A stretch of DNA of 45,020 bases from Candidatus Saccharimonadota bacterium (GTDB lineage Bacteria; Patescibacteriota; Saccharimonadia; Saccharimonadales; JAICHO01): NCBI GenBank assembly GCA_025924835.1, contig JAICHO010000004.1:1-45020 (forward strand), given 5' to 3'. The position numbers and the translations under genes are program-made. The notes beneath the pieces are model-generated. The model was not told the origin of the DNA, did no database searches, and saw only the letters and a list, made by a program, of their open reading frames with translations. Numbering within the stretch: position 1 is the first letter of the stretch; every line of letters starts with the position of its first letter. This document shows, piece after piece, positions 18,866-29,089 of this stretch.

Positions 18866-19519
18866 ATGTATGAATTAGCCTTATTGCTTGGGTTTGGGGT
18901 TCTGGCTTACCGCGGCAGCCGCTTACGCGAAGAGGAATTGTCGCCACTACCACGTAAAATCAGCGATAGAATGGGGCAGTTGTGGGATATTGCCCACCAG
19001 GGTATGCGCGAAAACCGTTTCTTGCGTGCAGAGAAGGCATTGCTTACCATTCTGAAGATTGACCAGAAAAACGCCGCGGCATATAACCGCCTAGGCATTT
19101 TGTATGCGAAGCAAAAAGAATATAAGGACGCTATAGACTGTTTTGAGATTGCCAGCAGTATTGAACCAACTGCGTCATCGTTGCATAACTTGGGGCTGAT
19201 TTATTACGAGACCGAGAGCTATATGAAGGCTTCGGCGGCATTTGAGCAAGCCTTGAAACTGGAAGATGAGTTGGCCGCCCGACATATCGCGTATGCTAAG
19301 GTGCAAGAAAAATTAGGGAACGATAAATTAATGATTCAAGAGCTTGAGCGCGCAAATGAGCTGGAACCAAACAAGGAAAGCTATACACTGCTTATGCACG
19401 CCTACAGGGCTCTTGGCATGGCGAGCGAGGCGGATCAGATAGAACGTAAGCTGCAACAGCTGATCATTCCCTCCGGAAAGCCCAAAAGGATAGCTCGCCC
19501 TAAGCGCGCCGTGCTTTAA
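18866..19519 (+). CDS. TPR-repeat protein with N-terminal hydrophobic segment
   Basis: Tandem TPR-like repeats (NAAAYNRLGILYAKQKEYKDAIDCFEIASSIEPTASSLHNLGLIYYETESYMKASAAFEQALKLE). Confidence 0.85.
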   Translation: MYELALLLGFGVLAYRGSRLREEELSPLPRKISDRMGQLWDIAHQGMRENRFLRAEKALLTILKIDQKNAAAYNRLGILYAKQKEYKDAIDCFEIASSIEPTASSLHNLGLIYYETESYMKASAAFEQALKLEDELAARHIAYAKVQEKLGNDKLMIQELERANELEPNKESYTLLMHAYRALGMASEADQIERKLQQLIIPSGKPKRIARPKRAVL

Positions 19520-19580
19520 CTACTACATATCAGTGGTAAAGTTAAGGGGTTTTTGGTACACTTTAGAACTGTTGCGGTTT

Positions 19581-19655
<75 letters not shown>

Positions 19656-19667
19656 TATACCAACCAT

Positions 19668-19752
19668 GCAGGGATACTCAAGCGGTCAACGAGGGCTGAC
19701 TGTAAATCAGCTGGCTTCGCCTTCGGGGGTTCGAATCCCTCTCCCTGCACCA
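19668..19752 (+). tRNA. tRNA-Tyr(GTA)
   Basis: Acceptor GCAGGGA/TCCCTGC, anticodon loop CTGTAAA, long variable arm, encoded CCA. Confidence 0.95.
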
Positions 19753-19754
19753 GC

Positions 19755-19830
19755 GCCGACGTAGCTCAGTGGCTAGAGCGGCTGTTTTGTAAACAGCGGG
19801 TCGTGGGTTCGAATCCCTCCGTCGGCTCCA
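19755..19830 (+). tRNA. tRNA-Thr(TGT)
   Basis: Acceptor GCCGACG/CGTCGGC, anticodon arm GCTGT-TTTGTAA-ACAGC, encoded CCA. Confidence 0.95.
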
Positions 19831-19837
19831 TATAATT

Positions 19838-20041
19838 ATGAATACAAGACAATCATTAGAAACTGGTGTCGCAATTGGTCTGGGTCTAATTGGCGCGCCT
19901 GAAATAGTCATGCCGACCACACGTGTTAATGTTGTTTTAGAAGTCATAGCTTGTTCGGCCGCCGCGAAACTGGCTCACAATCTGTATAGGTCTCTACATC
20001 AATCAACGCCTCCTCTTGAACAATTAAGCGATATCTGTTAA
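19838..20041 (+). CDS. hypothetical protein (67 aa)
   Basis: ORF between tRNA-Thr and rpmG with a hydrophobic N-terminal half; no recognised family. Confidence 0.4.
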   Translation: MNTRQSLETGVAIGLGLIGAPEIVMPTTRVNVVLEVIACSAAAKLAHNLYRSLHQSTPPLEQLSDIC

Positions 20042-20053
20042 ACTCGTGTAAAT

Positions 20054-20260
20054 ATGGCTAAAAAAGGCGACAAGCGAAAAGTTATAGGATTGGTGTCGGA
20101 AGAAAGCGGACACCGGCATTATTACACACGCAAGAATACCCAAAATACACCCGACAAACTAAGTCTGCGCAAATACGATCCTGTGCTGCGCAAACACGTA
20201 CTGTACGTTGAGACCAAAAAGAACCTCGGCCGCAACGAAGTCAAGCCCAAAAAACGCTAA
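20054..20260 (+). CDS. rpmG: 50S ribosomal protein L33 (Cys-free)
   Basis: IGLVSEESGHRHYYTRKNTQNTPDKLSLRKYDPVLRKHVLYVETKK. Confidence 0.95.
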   Translation: MAKKGDKRKVIGLVSEESGHRHYYTRKNTQNTPDKLSLRKYDPVLRKHVLYVETKKNLGRNEVKPKKR

Positions 20261-20264
20261 ATAT

Positions 20265-22202
20265 TTATTTTACTTTAGACAGATCTAGTACCGTGTTGAT
20301 TAGCTCAGCGTGGCTCCATACTAACGGCGTAACGGATACAGGGTCACCATTACTAGGGTTTACCTGTTCTGATAACATGCCACTGGGCAGAGCATGGCCA
20401 ATTGTCCAATCTACGTATTTGCGAGCCTTTTCGGCTTGGCCTGAACGTATATAATATTGAGCCAGCCACAGAGTGGTTACAAACCACGGATTTCCTAAAA
20501 ATGGTGGTGATGACGCAAAATAATTATCATTTTCGTAGCGCGGACACCCGCCGGCAGGGGTCTTATCAATCATCATGCGTTCAACCTCAACTACCGAGTC
20601 CTGCAGATAATCAGTGTCGTCTTTATGAAAGCCATAAATCATCACACCATACAGCGACGAAATATCCAATGTATTATCAAAATTAAGCGTACTGTCCGGC
20701 TGCAATAAAAAACCTTTACGCAAAATTTTGCGCTCCGGCTCAAAGAATATATCGCTACCGCCCAGAATTTTGTCGGCAGAGGCAGTCCATGTCACGACAT
20801 CATCAGGATATTCAAATTTCTCGGCGAATTCCGCGGCTACCAGCAACGCTTGGTAGACTACGGCAGAGGTGTATGTGGACGTAAGAAACTTTTCTTCCCA
20901 AAGATCATAGCTCGCATGAGGCAGGTTGGTTGTTTCGTCGGTAAATTTACATAGGAAGTTAGCGGCAGGTTGTATAAATGTAGTGTAAAGACTGCGCACA
21001 AAATCTTCGTCATGCGCGTATTCATAAAACTCACCCAGCATATACAGCACCACCGCGGTTTCGTCCTCTTGAATCGCCAGTTCCTTGCGTTCACCATGAA
21101 GCATAGGATGCCATGTGCTGCCGATCGCGCGGTCTGGCTGGTATTTGTGCATCAGATAGCCCTCAGGCGTCAGGATGTCACGGCAAAATTCAAAGAACTT
21201 TTTGGGTTCATCGGTGTACCCCAGCCTTATTAACGGCCAGATCGCATAGGCGCCGTCACGGGGCCATACGTAGCTGTAATAGTCCCTCCCATAGTTGTAT
21301 ATAGAGGAATCGCAACTGGCAATAATACCACCTCGGCGATCAATATGCGCCTTAATAACCAATAGCGATTTTTTGGTGTGTTCGAGGTACTCTTTGTCCA
21401 CTTCGTGCAAGGCGTTGGCACCGGTGGCTAGCCAATGTTTCCAATAATTACGCGTAGATTCCAGCCGGGTTTTTAAACCTTCTTTCTTAATCTGATCATG
21501 CAGTTTTTCGGCGCTGTACTGTGAGTCGGCCGCTACGATCCAGTATGAGATATCGGTGCTTTGGCGTGCCTCAAGAGAGCTATTAAACCGTATGACGGAA
21601 TCTACACCGCCATGCTCCACCGCGCTGCCCGACAGCTCACCATCTTCCGCGTCTTTAAATGTTCCTTCTTTACCTTCAATACCGTAATTACCGATCGCGA
21701 ACTGGTCATAGACCTGGCCATTATCATCCTGGCCATAAATAAGCAAGCTGCAGCGACCCTTATAATCCAAAATATAGCTTTCATCAGGTACAAACAGTGC
21801 AGTATCGGCGCGACCGCCACGCGAAATCTCGAATACTTGATGCATGAAGAGCCGGATTATTCGCGGTTTATCCGCCTGATTCGTTAGGGTGATTTGACGG
21901 CAGAAGGCATTCATATCGCTATCCACAAAGTCACTAAATAACAGTTCGGTTTGCAGTTCATCGTTCTGCATACGAATAGAGCTGATTAAGGCGTCGCTAT
22001 CAAAATTAATGCTGATATCCCAGCTCCCATCGTCAACCCATGAAAATGTGTCTTCAGTCCAGATCCCAATTTTATGGTGTACGCTACGGGCTGTCGTGAG
22101 GTTATCTAAACCTACGTATGGATAATAAAAATCATGGACTAGCCCATGTTCATTAAGCCCGACCGTCAGAGACCCATTTCCCAGCATTACCGGTCGGCCC
22201 AT
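20265..22202 (-). CDS. glycoside hydrolase family 15 (glucoamylase-like)
   Basis: GRPVMLGNGSLTVGLNEHGLVHDFYYPYVGLDN, YYSYVWPRDGAYAIWPLIRLG, NPWFVTTLWLAQYY motifs. Confidence 0.9.
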   Translation of the reverse strand: MGRPVMLGNGSLTVGLNEHGLVHDFYYPYVGLDNLTTARSVHHKIGIWTEDTFSWVDDGSWDISINFDSDALISSIRMQNDELQTELLFSDFVDSDMNAFCRQITLTNQADKPRIIRLFMHQVFEISRGGRADTALFVPDESYILDYKGRCSLLIYGQDDNGQVYDQFAIGNYGIEGKEGTFKDAEDGELSGSAVEHGGVDSVIRFNSSLEARQSTDISYWIVAADSQYSAEKLHDQIKKEGLKTRLESTRNYWKHWLATGANALHEVDKEYLEHTKKSLLVIKAHIDRRGGIIASCDSSIYNYGRDYYSYVWPRDGAYAIWPLIRLGYTDEPKKFFEFCRDILTPEGYLMHKYQPDRAIGSTWHPMLHGERKELAIQEDETAVVLYMLGEFYEYAHDEDFVRSLYTTFIQPAANFLCKFTDETTNLPHASYDLWEEKFLTSTYTSAVVYQALLVAAEFAEKFEYPDDVVTWTASADKILGGSDIFFEPERKILRKGFLLQPDSTLNFDNTLDISSLYGVMIYGFHKDDTDYLQDSVVEVERMMIDKTPAGGCPRYENDNYFASSPPFLGNPWFVTTLWLAQYYIRSGQAEKARKYVDWTIGHALPSGMLSEQVNPSNGDPVSVTPLVWSHAELINTVLDLSKVK

Positions 22203-22204
22203 AA

Positions 22205-23416
22205 TTAAACCTCAATTCCTTTTTCGCTGAGACGAAATTTTATATCATGCCAGGCGTTCATAAAGTTAGTAAAAGCTTCATAAGGTGTTTCATAAGGACT
22301 AAAGTACGCATGGATATCACCGTCATTGAACCACTTCGTACACATATAGTAGAGGTGGTCAGAGGTTTGCAGCTTGCGCCAATCTTCTATTAATGCCAGA
22401 TCACCGGACTTAATAATTGGGTCCTGCAAGCCGTAGAGCGCCTGAACTGCTTGCGTTTGCATTGGGTTCCCCAACCATGCCGATAGGTCACGCTCTGTAT
22501 CTGCCCACGTAATCGTAGTCGGTACGTCTATGCGGTCTACCGGATCGAAGCTGTCGATGGTTTCACTCACGGTCATAAATGTATGGTCGTCAGAAGCAAG
22601 CCAATGTTCTGGCAAATGATGCAGAAAATCAAAGATACCACTGTCACTCCATTGGTGTTCGCCAAACGTCTCATAATCCATGAATAAATTAAAGTTAGTA
22701 GCATCACCGGATTCGCTCAACCAATGAGAAAATTTATCGGCCGTGAGTGGCCAGCCCGCCCATTCACGGTCACCAAATCGGAAGGCTATATCGTCACTCA
22801 GCTTGTAATTTTTCATAAGCAGCCGGATATTGTTGGTGTACGTTGGACGGTATACAAAGTTTGGGCTGCGCCAGCCTAATACCGGGTCCCATCCTTCCGT
22901 TAAAATCCCTTTGTAGCCCGCCCGGTCTGCCCAGTATGCTAGGTCATTGTTATAGCTAAGTTCAGTATTCCTAAAGACATGCGGTGTTTGTCCAAACAAC
23001 TCCTGCACTTTGGCACGATGCATATCAACCTGCATCTCAAATTCGGCCAGCGAATAGAAAAAGGCCAGACTGTGATGATACGTTTCGCCGACTATTTCTA
23101 CCCGGCCTGTGGCCGTTAGTTCCTGAAAGGACCGCAAAACATTGGGCGCATAACGTTCAAACTGCTCCAGAACCGTACCAGTAATTGAAAGACTCAGCTT
23201 AAACTCGGGGTGGCGATGTAAAAGTTCCAATAACTTTTTGTTAGTAGGCAAATACGACTTTTCAGCTACCTTGTTCAGAATCTGCTCGTTACTAGTACGT
23301 GAATCATACGGCGCGTCAAAATAATCATGCTTATTGGCCGTGTCAAAAATAGTGTAGTGACGAACGCGAAACGGTTGATGCACATGCATGTACAATACGA
23401 TTGCTTTTTTGCTCAT
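22205..23416 (-). CDS. glycoside hydrolase family 57 (alpha-amylase-like)
   Basis: YMHVHQPFRVR, EIVGETYHHSL, FRNTELSYNNDLAYWADRAGYKGILTEGWD, FNLFMDYETFGEHQW. Confidence 0.92.
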   Translation of the reverse strand: MSKKAIVLYMHVHQPFRVRHYTIFDTANKHDYFDAPYDSRTSNEQILNKVAEKSYLPTNKKLLELLHRHPEFKLSLSITGTVLEQFERYAPNVLRSFQELTATGRVEIVGETYHHSLAFFYSLAEFEMQVDMHRAKVQELFGQTPHVFRNTELSYNNDLAYWADRAGYKGILTEGWDPVLGWRSPNFVYRPTYTNNIRLLMKNYKLSDDIAFRFGDREWAGWPLTADKFSHWLSESGDATNFNLFMDYETFGEHQWSDSGIFDFLHHLPEHWLASDDHTFMTVSETIDSFDPVDRIDVPTTITWADTERDLSAWLGNPMQTQAVQALYGLQDPIIKSGDLALIEDWRKLQTSDHLYYMCTKWFNDGDIHAYFSPYETPYEAFTNFMNAWHDIKFRLSEKGIEV

Positions 23417-24621
23417 GCCGACACCGCCGACATGTGGTGTTTATACATAGTAACAAGCTTATCAGCGGCATTGTTCCAGCTTAACTGTTCATATTCACGC
23501 ATCGCGTTAGTTTGTAAGGTCTGTTGTAAACCGTCGTTCTGAACCACAGCCGTCATTTGATTGGCCATTTCATCCGTATCCCAGAAATCCGTCTTAAGAC
23601 AATTAACGAGCACCTCTGCCACACCAGATTGTTTGCTAATAAGTGCAGGCGTGCCATAACCGGCTGCTTCCAGCGGTGTCAGGCCAAAGGGTTCGGAAAT
23701 AGACGGCATGACAAACAGATCACCAACTGCAAAAGCATCTCGCCACTGCTTACCGCGTAAGAAACCAGTAAAAATAACATTACGGCTAATGCCGAGTTCC
23801 GCGGCCAGCAGCAACAATTCCCGTTCTTGTTCACCACTGCCAACTATTAGAAATAGCGTCTTGGGAGCACGCAGTATGACTTGTTTGGCAGCCTTTAATA
23901 AATTGGGTAAACCTTTTTGTATGGTAAGCCGACCAACGTTGACAATAACACGGTAGCCCTGGGATTTCATTTTTTCCAGATAACGATAGGTATTGTCAGC
24001 GTCCAATGGTGCCAAATCAGCAATGTCTAAGCTATTATGTACTACCTCTATTTTATCGGCCGGGATACCATATTCGCGTACAATGCTTTTTTTGGTATGA
24101 CCGCTGACCGCAATAACTTTATCGGCCAACATCATGGCAGTATATTCGATTTCGCGCACCATAGGATTCCCACCCATTTCCATACCGGCTCTATCCGATT
24201 CTATCGAGTGCACATGTACCACTAGGGGTTTGTTTGTTTTTTCTTTGGCGCGCAGAGCGGCCCGAAAGGTCAGCCAATCATGAGCGTGGATAATATCGTA
24301 TTCCTCTATAGAAACGATCCGTTCTACGGCCGTTTCATAGATAGCGCTCTGTCCAAACAAATCCACCCACTTTATATCGCCCGACTTACTTACGTACTTA
24401 AAACTATCATATGCTATACCTGCCTTCAGTACGCGCTCAACATCTTGCGGATGAGCTGAGTTGATCCGCATAAAATCAATATCGTGGTCAGCGGTGTAGG
24501 GCACCACGAACTCAATATCAACTTCTTTTTTGGAGAGAGCCTTACACAGCTGGTAGCATGCCACGCCAAGCCCACCACTGTTGTGCGGGGGAAGTTCCCA
24601 CCCCAACATCAATACTTTCAT
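23413..24621 (-). CDS. glycosyltransferase family 4 (glycogen synthase-like)
   Basis: MLGWELPPHNSGGLGVACYQL, HAHDWLTF, VGRLTIQKGLPNLLKA, PSISEPFGLTPLEAAGYGTPALIS. Confidence 0.92.
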   Translation of the reverse strand: MKVLMLGWELPPHNSGGLGVACYQLCKALSKKEVDIEFVVPYTADHDIDFMRINSAHPQDVERVLKAGIAYDSFKYVSKSGDIKWVDLFGQSAIYETAVERIVSIEEYDIIHAHDWLTFRAALRAKEKTNKPLVVHVHSIESDRAGMEMGGNPMVREIEYTAMMLADKVIAVSGHTKKSIVREYGIPADKIEVVHNSLDIADLAPLDADNTYRYLEKMKSQGYRVIVNVGRLTIQKGLPNLLKAAKQVILRAPKTLFLIVGSGEQERELLLLAAELGISRNVIFTGFLRGKQWRDAFAVGDLFVMPSISEPFGLTPLEAAGYGTPALISKQSGVAEVLVNCLKTDFWDTDEMANQMTAVVQNDGLQQTLQTNAMREYEQLSWNNAADKLVTMYKHHMSAVSA

Positions 24622-24812
24622 AGCCCTCTGTTTTTAATGTTTTTAAGTTTAGTTCGTTGGTATTATACCTAGTAACAGCGGTAAGCACAACCATATTGTG
24701 TGACTTTATCCACAAAATGGTAAAAATATCTATAATTAAGATTACACACATAGTAGTTACCCTTGTTACGGTGACAAACCAGCCAAGATTGAGTATCATA
24801 TCAGAGTTGTAT

Positions 24813-24887
24813 AGGGGCATAGTACAATGGTTAGTATAAGGGTCTCCAAAACCCTAGATCGTGGTTCGATCCCACGTGCCCCTGCCA
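24813..24887 (+). tRNA. tRNA-Trp(CCA)
   Basis: Acceptor AGGGGCA/TGCCCCT, anticodon arm AGGGT-CTCCAAA-ACCCT, encoded CCA. Confidence 0.95.
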
Positions 24888-24927
24888 TTTTTGCAACTGA
24901 GGTACAAATGTTATACGATAGGAGTCA

Positions 24928-25590
24928 ATGGCCAAGCTTCAATTAAACCATCCTACTTTGTTCTTACTTTATGGGTTTCCGGGTGCAGGCAAAACCTATT
25001 TTGCCCGGCAGTTATGTGAAGAGGTGCAAGCAGCTCATGTGCAGGGTGATCGTATACGTGGTGAGCTATTTGATCAGCCCCGATATGATCGCCAGGAAAA
25101 TGACATTGTCAATCAACTTATGGCTTATATGACGGAGGAGTTTTTGCAGGCCGGTATAAGCGTAGTTTATGATACCAACGTGATGCGAGCCGCTCACCGG
25201 CGTAACTTACGCGAGATGGCACGGCGCATGAAGGCAAAAACAGTGTTAGTCTGGTTTCAAATTGACACCGAAAGTGCGTTTGTGAGGGTGGTTAAGCGGG
25301 ATCGCCGCAAGGCTGACGATAAATACGCGGCGCCCATGGACCGCACGACGTACGAATCGTTAGTAAGCGGCATGCAGAACCCTGAAGTGACAGAAGATTA
25401 CGTAGTGGTTAGTGGTAAACGGACTTTTCAGACGCAGCGTAGCGCGATTTTGAAAAAATTGTATGATTTACGGCTACTTTATGCAGAGCAGTCAACCACC
25501 GGCATTGGCAAGCCGGCGTTAGTTAATCTCGTCCCAAGTCATTTACCAGGTCGCGTCGACCCCACACGCCGCAATATTACCATCCGATAA
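24928..25590 (+). CDS. P-loop ATPase / predicted kinase (AAA_33/zeta-like)
   Basis: LYGFPGAGKTYFARQL Walker A; VVYDTNVMRAAHRRNLREMARRMKAKTVLVWFQID. Confidence 0.8.
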   Translation: MAKLQLNHPTLFLLYGFPGAGKTYFARQLCEEVQAAHVQGDRIRGELFDQPRYDRQENDIVNQLMAYMTEEFLQAGISVVYDTNVMRAAHRRNLREMARRMKAKTVLVWFQIDTESAFVRVVKRDRRKADDKYAAPMDRTTYESLVSGMQNPEVTEDYVVVSGKRTFQTQRSAILKKLYDLRLLYAEQSTTGIGKPALVNLVPSHLPGRVDPTRRNITIR

Positions 25591-26300
25591 TGCCTCAAAA
25601 AAAGCTTCTTATTGCTGGAATTGGCGAAGTATTGCTGCAGAAGCGCAAAGGATCACGCAGTATTCGCTTGACCGTAGGACATGAAGGGCAAGTACGCGTA
25701 AGCATGCCGCTATGGTCGCCTTATAAAGCGGGCGAAACGTTCATATTAAGCAAGACCGCCTGGATCAAAAAACAACAGTCAGTGAAACAAATCAGGCCGT
25801 TTGGAGCCCATGATCGCATTGGCAAAGCTCATCGGTTGCGCTTTATCTCTGAACAACGCAGTACTATTACCAGCCGCGTTAGTGCCACTGAAATCGTCAT
25901 AAAATTACCCCTCACGCATAGTTCTTCCGACCCAGCAGTTCAAAAAGTGTTGCGGGCAGCTGGGACACGAGCATTAAAGCAAGAGGCAAAACAACTTTTG
26001 CCACGTCGTTTGCAGGCTTTAGCTGCTCAGCATGGTTTTGAGTATCGATCCGTTTCTATTAAGCAACTTAAGACCCGTTGGGGGAGTTGTAGCTCAACCG
26101 CGGACATAGCACTTAACTGTTACTTGATGCAGCTGCCCTGGGATTTGATAGATTATGTATTGCTGCACGAACTGCTGCATACGCAGATTATGGCCCACGG
26201 CAAACCGTTTTGGGATGAACTTGGACATTATGTTAAAGATTTGCCCACCAAACGATTAGCGATGCGTTCACACCAACCGGCGCTTATTGCGGCCATTTAA
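25590..26300 (+). CDS. YgjP/DUF45-type M48-like metallopeptidase
   Basis: LKTRWGSCSSTADIALNCYLMQLPWDLIDYVLLHELLHTQIMAHGKPFWDEL (HELLH). Confidence 0.9.
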   Translation: MPQKKLLIAGIGEVLLQKRKGSRSIRLTVGHEGQVRVSMPLWSPYKAGETFILSKTAWIKKQQSVKQIRPFGAHDRIGKAHRLRFISEQRSTITSRVSATEIVIKLPLTHSSSDPAVQKVLRAAGTRALKQEAKQLLPRRLQALAAQHGFEYRSVSIKQLKTRWGSCSSTADIALNCYLMQLPWDLIDYVLLHELLHTQIMAHGKPFWDELGHYVKDLPTKRLAMRSHQPALIAAI

Positions 26301-26315
26301 GCTATAATTATCCTT

Positions 26316-27476
26316 ATGGCTAGCAATACAAACACCCATGCCACTCAAAAAGTCATGTCAACAGCCAAAAATCTTGCCAAAAATCTCAAGGCAAGCGTCG
26401 TGCCCAATGCCGAGCTGGAACGCGAACGCCTCATCAGTCTCATTAACAGCATGGCTGACGGCGTAATCGCGACGGATGAACACACCAAAATAGTATTATC
26501 TAACGGTGCCGCGCTAAATGTTCTTGACGTGAATGATACCCTAAACGGCAAACAAATTAATCATGTGTTGCAGTTAGTGGATAAGGACAACCAGCCCGTA
26601 GACATCCGCAAGATTATTTTGGATACCAAAACTCAGTTCAGCAACCGTGAATGGCGCTTAAAATATGCGGATGGCAGCACCGCCAATCTGTACATCAGCA
26701 TAGCGCCCGTCAGGCTTGGTTATGGTCAACGGGGTAGAAAGGGTTATGTTATTTTATTACGTGATATTACCCGTGAAAAGTCGCTAGAAGAAGAGCGGGA
26801 TGAATTTATTAGCGTGGTCAGTCATGAGCTGCGTACGCCAATTGCAATATCAGAGGGCAACATCAGCAATGCCCAGTTTATCGCTGATAAATCAGGTGAC
26901 ATGAAAGCCGTTAAAGAAGCGCTGAAACAGGCCCATGATCAGATTGAATTTTTGAGTGGCATGATTAATGACCTAGCCACGTTGTCGCGCGCCGAACGGG
27001 GCACACTGCAAGTAGAAATAGAGTCTATCAATGTCCACGAACTTATTCAGGATTTAGCGCACAATTACACACCGAGCGCAGAAGCTAAAAACCTGAAATT
27101 TACGACAGACGCCGATAGCCGACTGGAATTGTTGCAATCGTCCAAGTTATATGTGCGTGAAATACTCCAAAACTTCATAACAAATGCAATCAAATATACC
27201 GAAACCGGCAGCGTCATGTTGAGTGCCAGCCCCAAACCGCGTGGCGTAGAGTTTCAGGTGAGCGACACCGGAATTGGTATAAGCAAAGGCGACCAAGAAA
27301 AAATTTATGATAAATTTTTCAGATCAGAAGATTATCGTACCAGACAGAATAACGGCACTGGCTTAGGTTTATACGTGACCATGAAATTGGCACGGCTTAT
27401 CCATGCCGAGATTGATTTGCAAAGCGAACTTAACAAAGGCTCTAACTTCACAATTTTTATTCCCAACCTCCAGTAG
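26316..27476 (+). CDS. PAS-domain sensor histidine kinase
   Basis: PAS-like N-terminus; HisKA FISVVSHELRTPIAI; N-box NAIKY; GTGLGLYVTMKLARL. Confidence 0.93.
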   Translation: MASNTNTHATQKVMSTAKNLAKNLKASVVPNAELERERLISLINSMADGVIATDEHTKIVLSNGAALNVLDVNDTLNGKQINHVLQLVDKDNQPVDIRKIILDTKTQFSNREWRLKYADGSTANLYISIAPVRLGYGQRGRKGYVILLRDITREKSLEEERDEFISVVSHELRTPIAISEGNISNAQFIADKSGDMKAVKEALKQAHDQIEFLSGMINDLATLSRAERGTLQVEIESINVHELIQDLAHNYTPSAEAKNLKFTTDADSRLELLQSSKLYVREILQNFITNAIKYTETGSVMLSASPKPRGVEFQVSDTGIGISKGDQEKIYDKFFRSEDYRTRQNNGTGLGLYVTMKLARLIHAEIDLQSELNKGSNFTIFIPNLQ

Positions 27477-28989
27477 AAGAAGACCCCCTGTTTGTTAGGG
27501 TTGGCAACCCGGGGATAACATGCATAACAGGGATGCATATATTGCGATCCTTCCAGTCCACCCTGAAGAATTCATACTGTATCATTGAGACATAACTTAT
27601 GACCACTTCGGTAGCTACAACCAGGGGGAATGTGAATACAGCCAACAAACTATTAGCCGGATCGGTCACGCTCACTAGTAGTACGTGCGTAAGGATTAAA
27701 AAGATGACGCTACACAAAGGAATCCACAATGCCGTCACCGGCCACCAGTGGTGAGTTAACAACAAACCAAACGGCAATAACAAAAACATGCAGTTGAAAA
27801 CACCCATAAGCAAGACCCACTCTGGCCGACGGTGCAGGCGAGGATAGTGTGTCCGTACGGCGGTAGCATATTGTTCGTGAAAGTTTTTGGTGGTTTGTAC
27901 CTCAAGCTCGGCACTGCTACGAACAAAGCTATACTGGTCGGTTTTAATTAGTTCGCGCGCAAAGAAAGCTTCTGGGGTAATCGAGTGACTGACAGCAGAA
28001 AATCCCCCGAGAGCTTTTAAGTCTTGGCGACCAATCATCCAACACGTACTCAACACCGCGGGTCGATTAAATAAACGGCGGGGCCAAGCCAATTCCCACC
28101 AATATCTCATGGGCTGTATAAAAGCAGATATTGGTGAGTGTAAAAAGCGTATTGGCAATACGCTTAACATGGATTTCTTGCGTGCATATAACAGATTCAC
28201 CATGCTTCTTATCGCGAGAGGCCCAAAACGCGCGTCTACACCGCAAAACAATATAAGTTCGCCGGCTGATTCTTCGTATAGTTTTTGATAGGCTTGATTT
28301 TTGGCAAGCCAACGTTCGGCCGGTTCTTGACCGCGCACAAAACGGACACCTTCGTGCGCAAAACTCTTGATAACCTCAGCGGTTTGGCTTTGCGAGCAGT
28401 CATCCAAAACTATTATTTCCAGTTTGGGGTAATCACTGGCCAGCACCGAACGTAAGCAGCCTTGTAAATCATCAGTTTCATTGCGCGCCGGAATGGCAAC
28501 GGTAACCGTTGGTAACTCTCGATCGCTCAAAAATATTTCTGGCATTTTGAATCGCAGCTTCCTGATATTCTTGATGGTAATCAATGTTATGATCACGGCT
28601 ACAACGGCCTGGATCAGCGAAAGAATACGAATACCTGTGCGGGCAGTTACTATGATCGGTATTACAATACCTATTAAAAGCACTAGATGAATGATAAATA
28701 CCCATATAGAAGTGCGTAGTACGGCGTGTCGCAGATAAGTTTCGTTCATCCGTCCGGCCAATAGGCGTATCTGGTTGCCCAAACGATACATGGCCAAAAA
28801 TATAAGAACACCGGCCGGCAAGACATCAAGCTGCACGCTAAGACCCGCGGTTGTGACAACAATAAAACAACAAACAAGTATCGCCATGGCACGACGATAT
28901 CGCCACAGAAGTGGCAGCAATGGCACTAGAGCTTCTAAAACAAAGGCAAACAGCCATAGCGATAACATATTGTTACTATCATAACGCAT
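27457..28989 (-). CDS. membrane glycosyltransferase family 2
   Basis: TVTVAIPARNETDDLQGCLRSVLASDYPKLEIIVLDDCS...; N- and C-terminal TM segments. Confidence 0.9.
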   Translation of the reverse strand: MRYDSNNMLSLWLFAFVLEALVPLLPLLWRYRRAMAILVCCFIVVTTAGLSVQLDVLPAGVLIFLAMYRLGNQIRLLAGRMNETYLRHAVLRTSIWVFIIHLVLLIGIVIPIIVTARTGIRILSLIQAVVAVIITLITIKNIRKLRFKMPEIFLSDRELPTVTVAIPARNETDDLQGCLRSVLASDYPKLEIIVLDDCSQSQTAEVIKSFAHEGVRFVRGQEPAERWLAKNQAYQKLYEESAGELILFCGVDARFGPLAIRSMVNLLYARKKSMLSVLPIRFLHSPISAFIQPMRYWWELAWPRRLFNRPAVLSTCWMIGRQDLKALGGFSAVSHSITPEAFFARELIKTDQYSFVRSSAELEVQTTKNFHEQYATAVRTHYPRLHRRPEWVLLMGVFNCMFLLLPFGLLLTHHWWPVTALWIPLCSVIFLILTHVLLVSVTDPANSLLAVFTFPLVVATEVVISYVSMIQYEFFRVDWKDRNICIPVMHVIPGLPTLTNRGSSSTGGWE

Positions 28990-29089
28990 ATGCTCTTGGT
29001 TTTAGACTTGCTAGTTTTTATAGATTAAGGTATATTGACTTCTGACGACCCTATCATATGGTAGGGTTTTTAATTTGAGGAGAGACGAC

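Noticed and set aside
24542-24820. Minus ORF 24542..24820 upstream of the GT4 gene, checked as a possible leader ORF
   Set aside because: It overlaps tRNA-Trp and the start of the GT4 gene out of frame, with no terminator/antiterminator pair.
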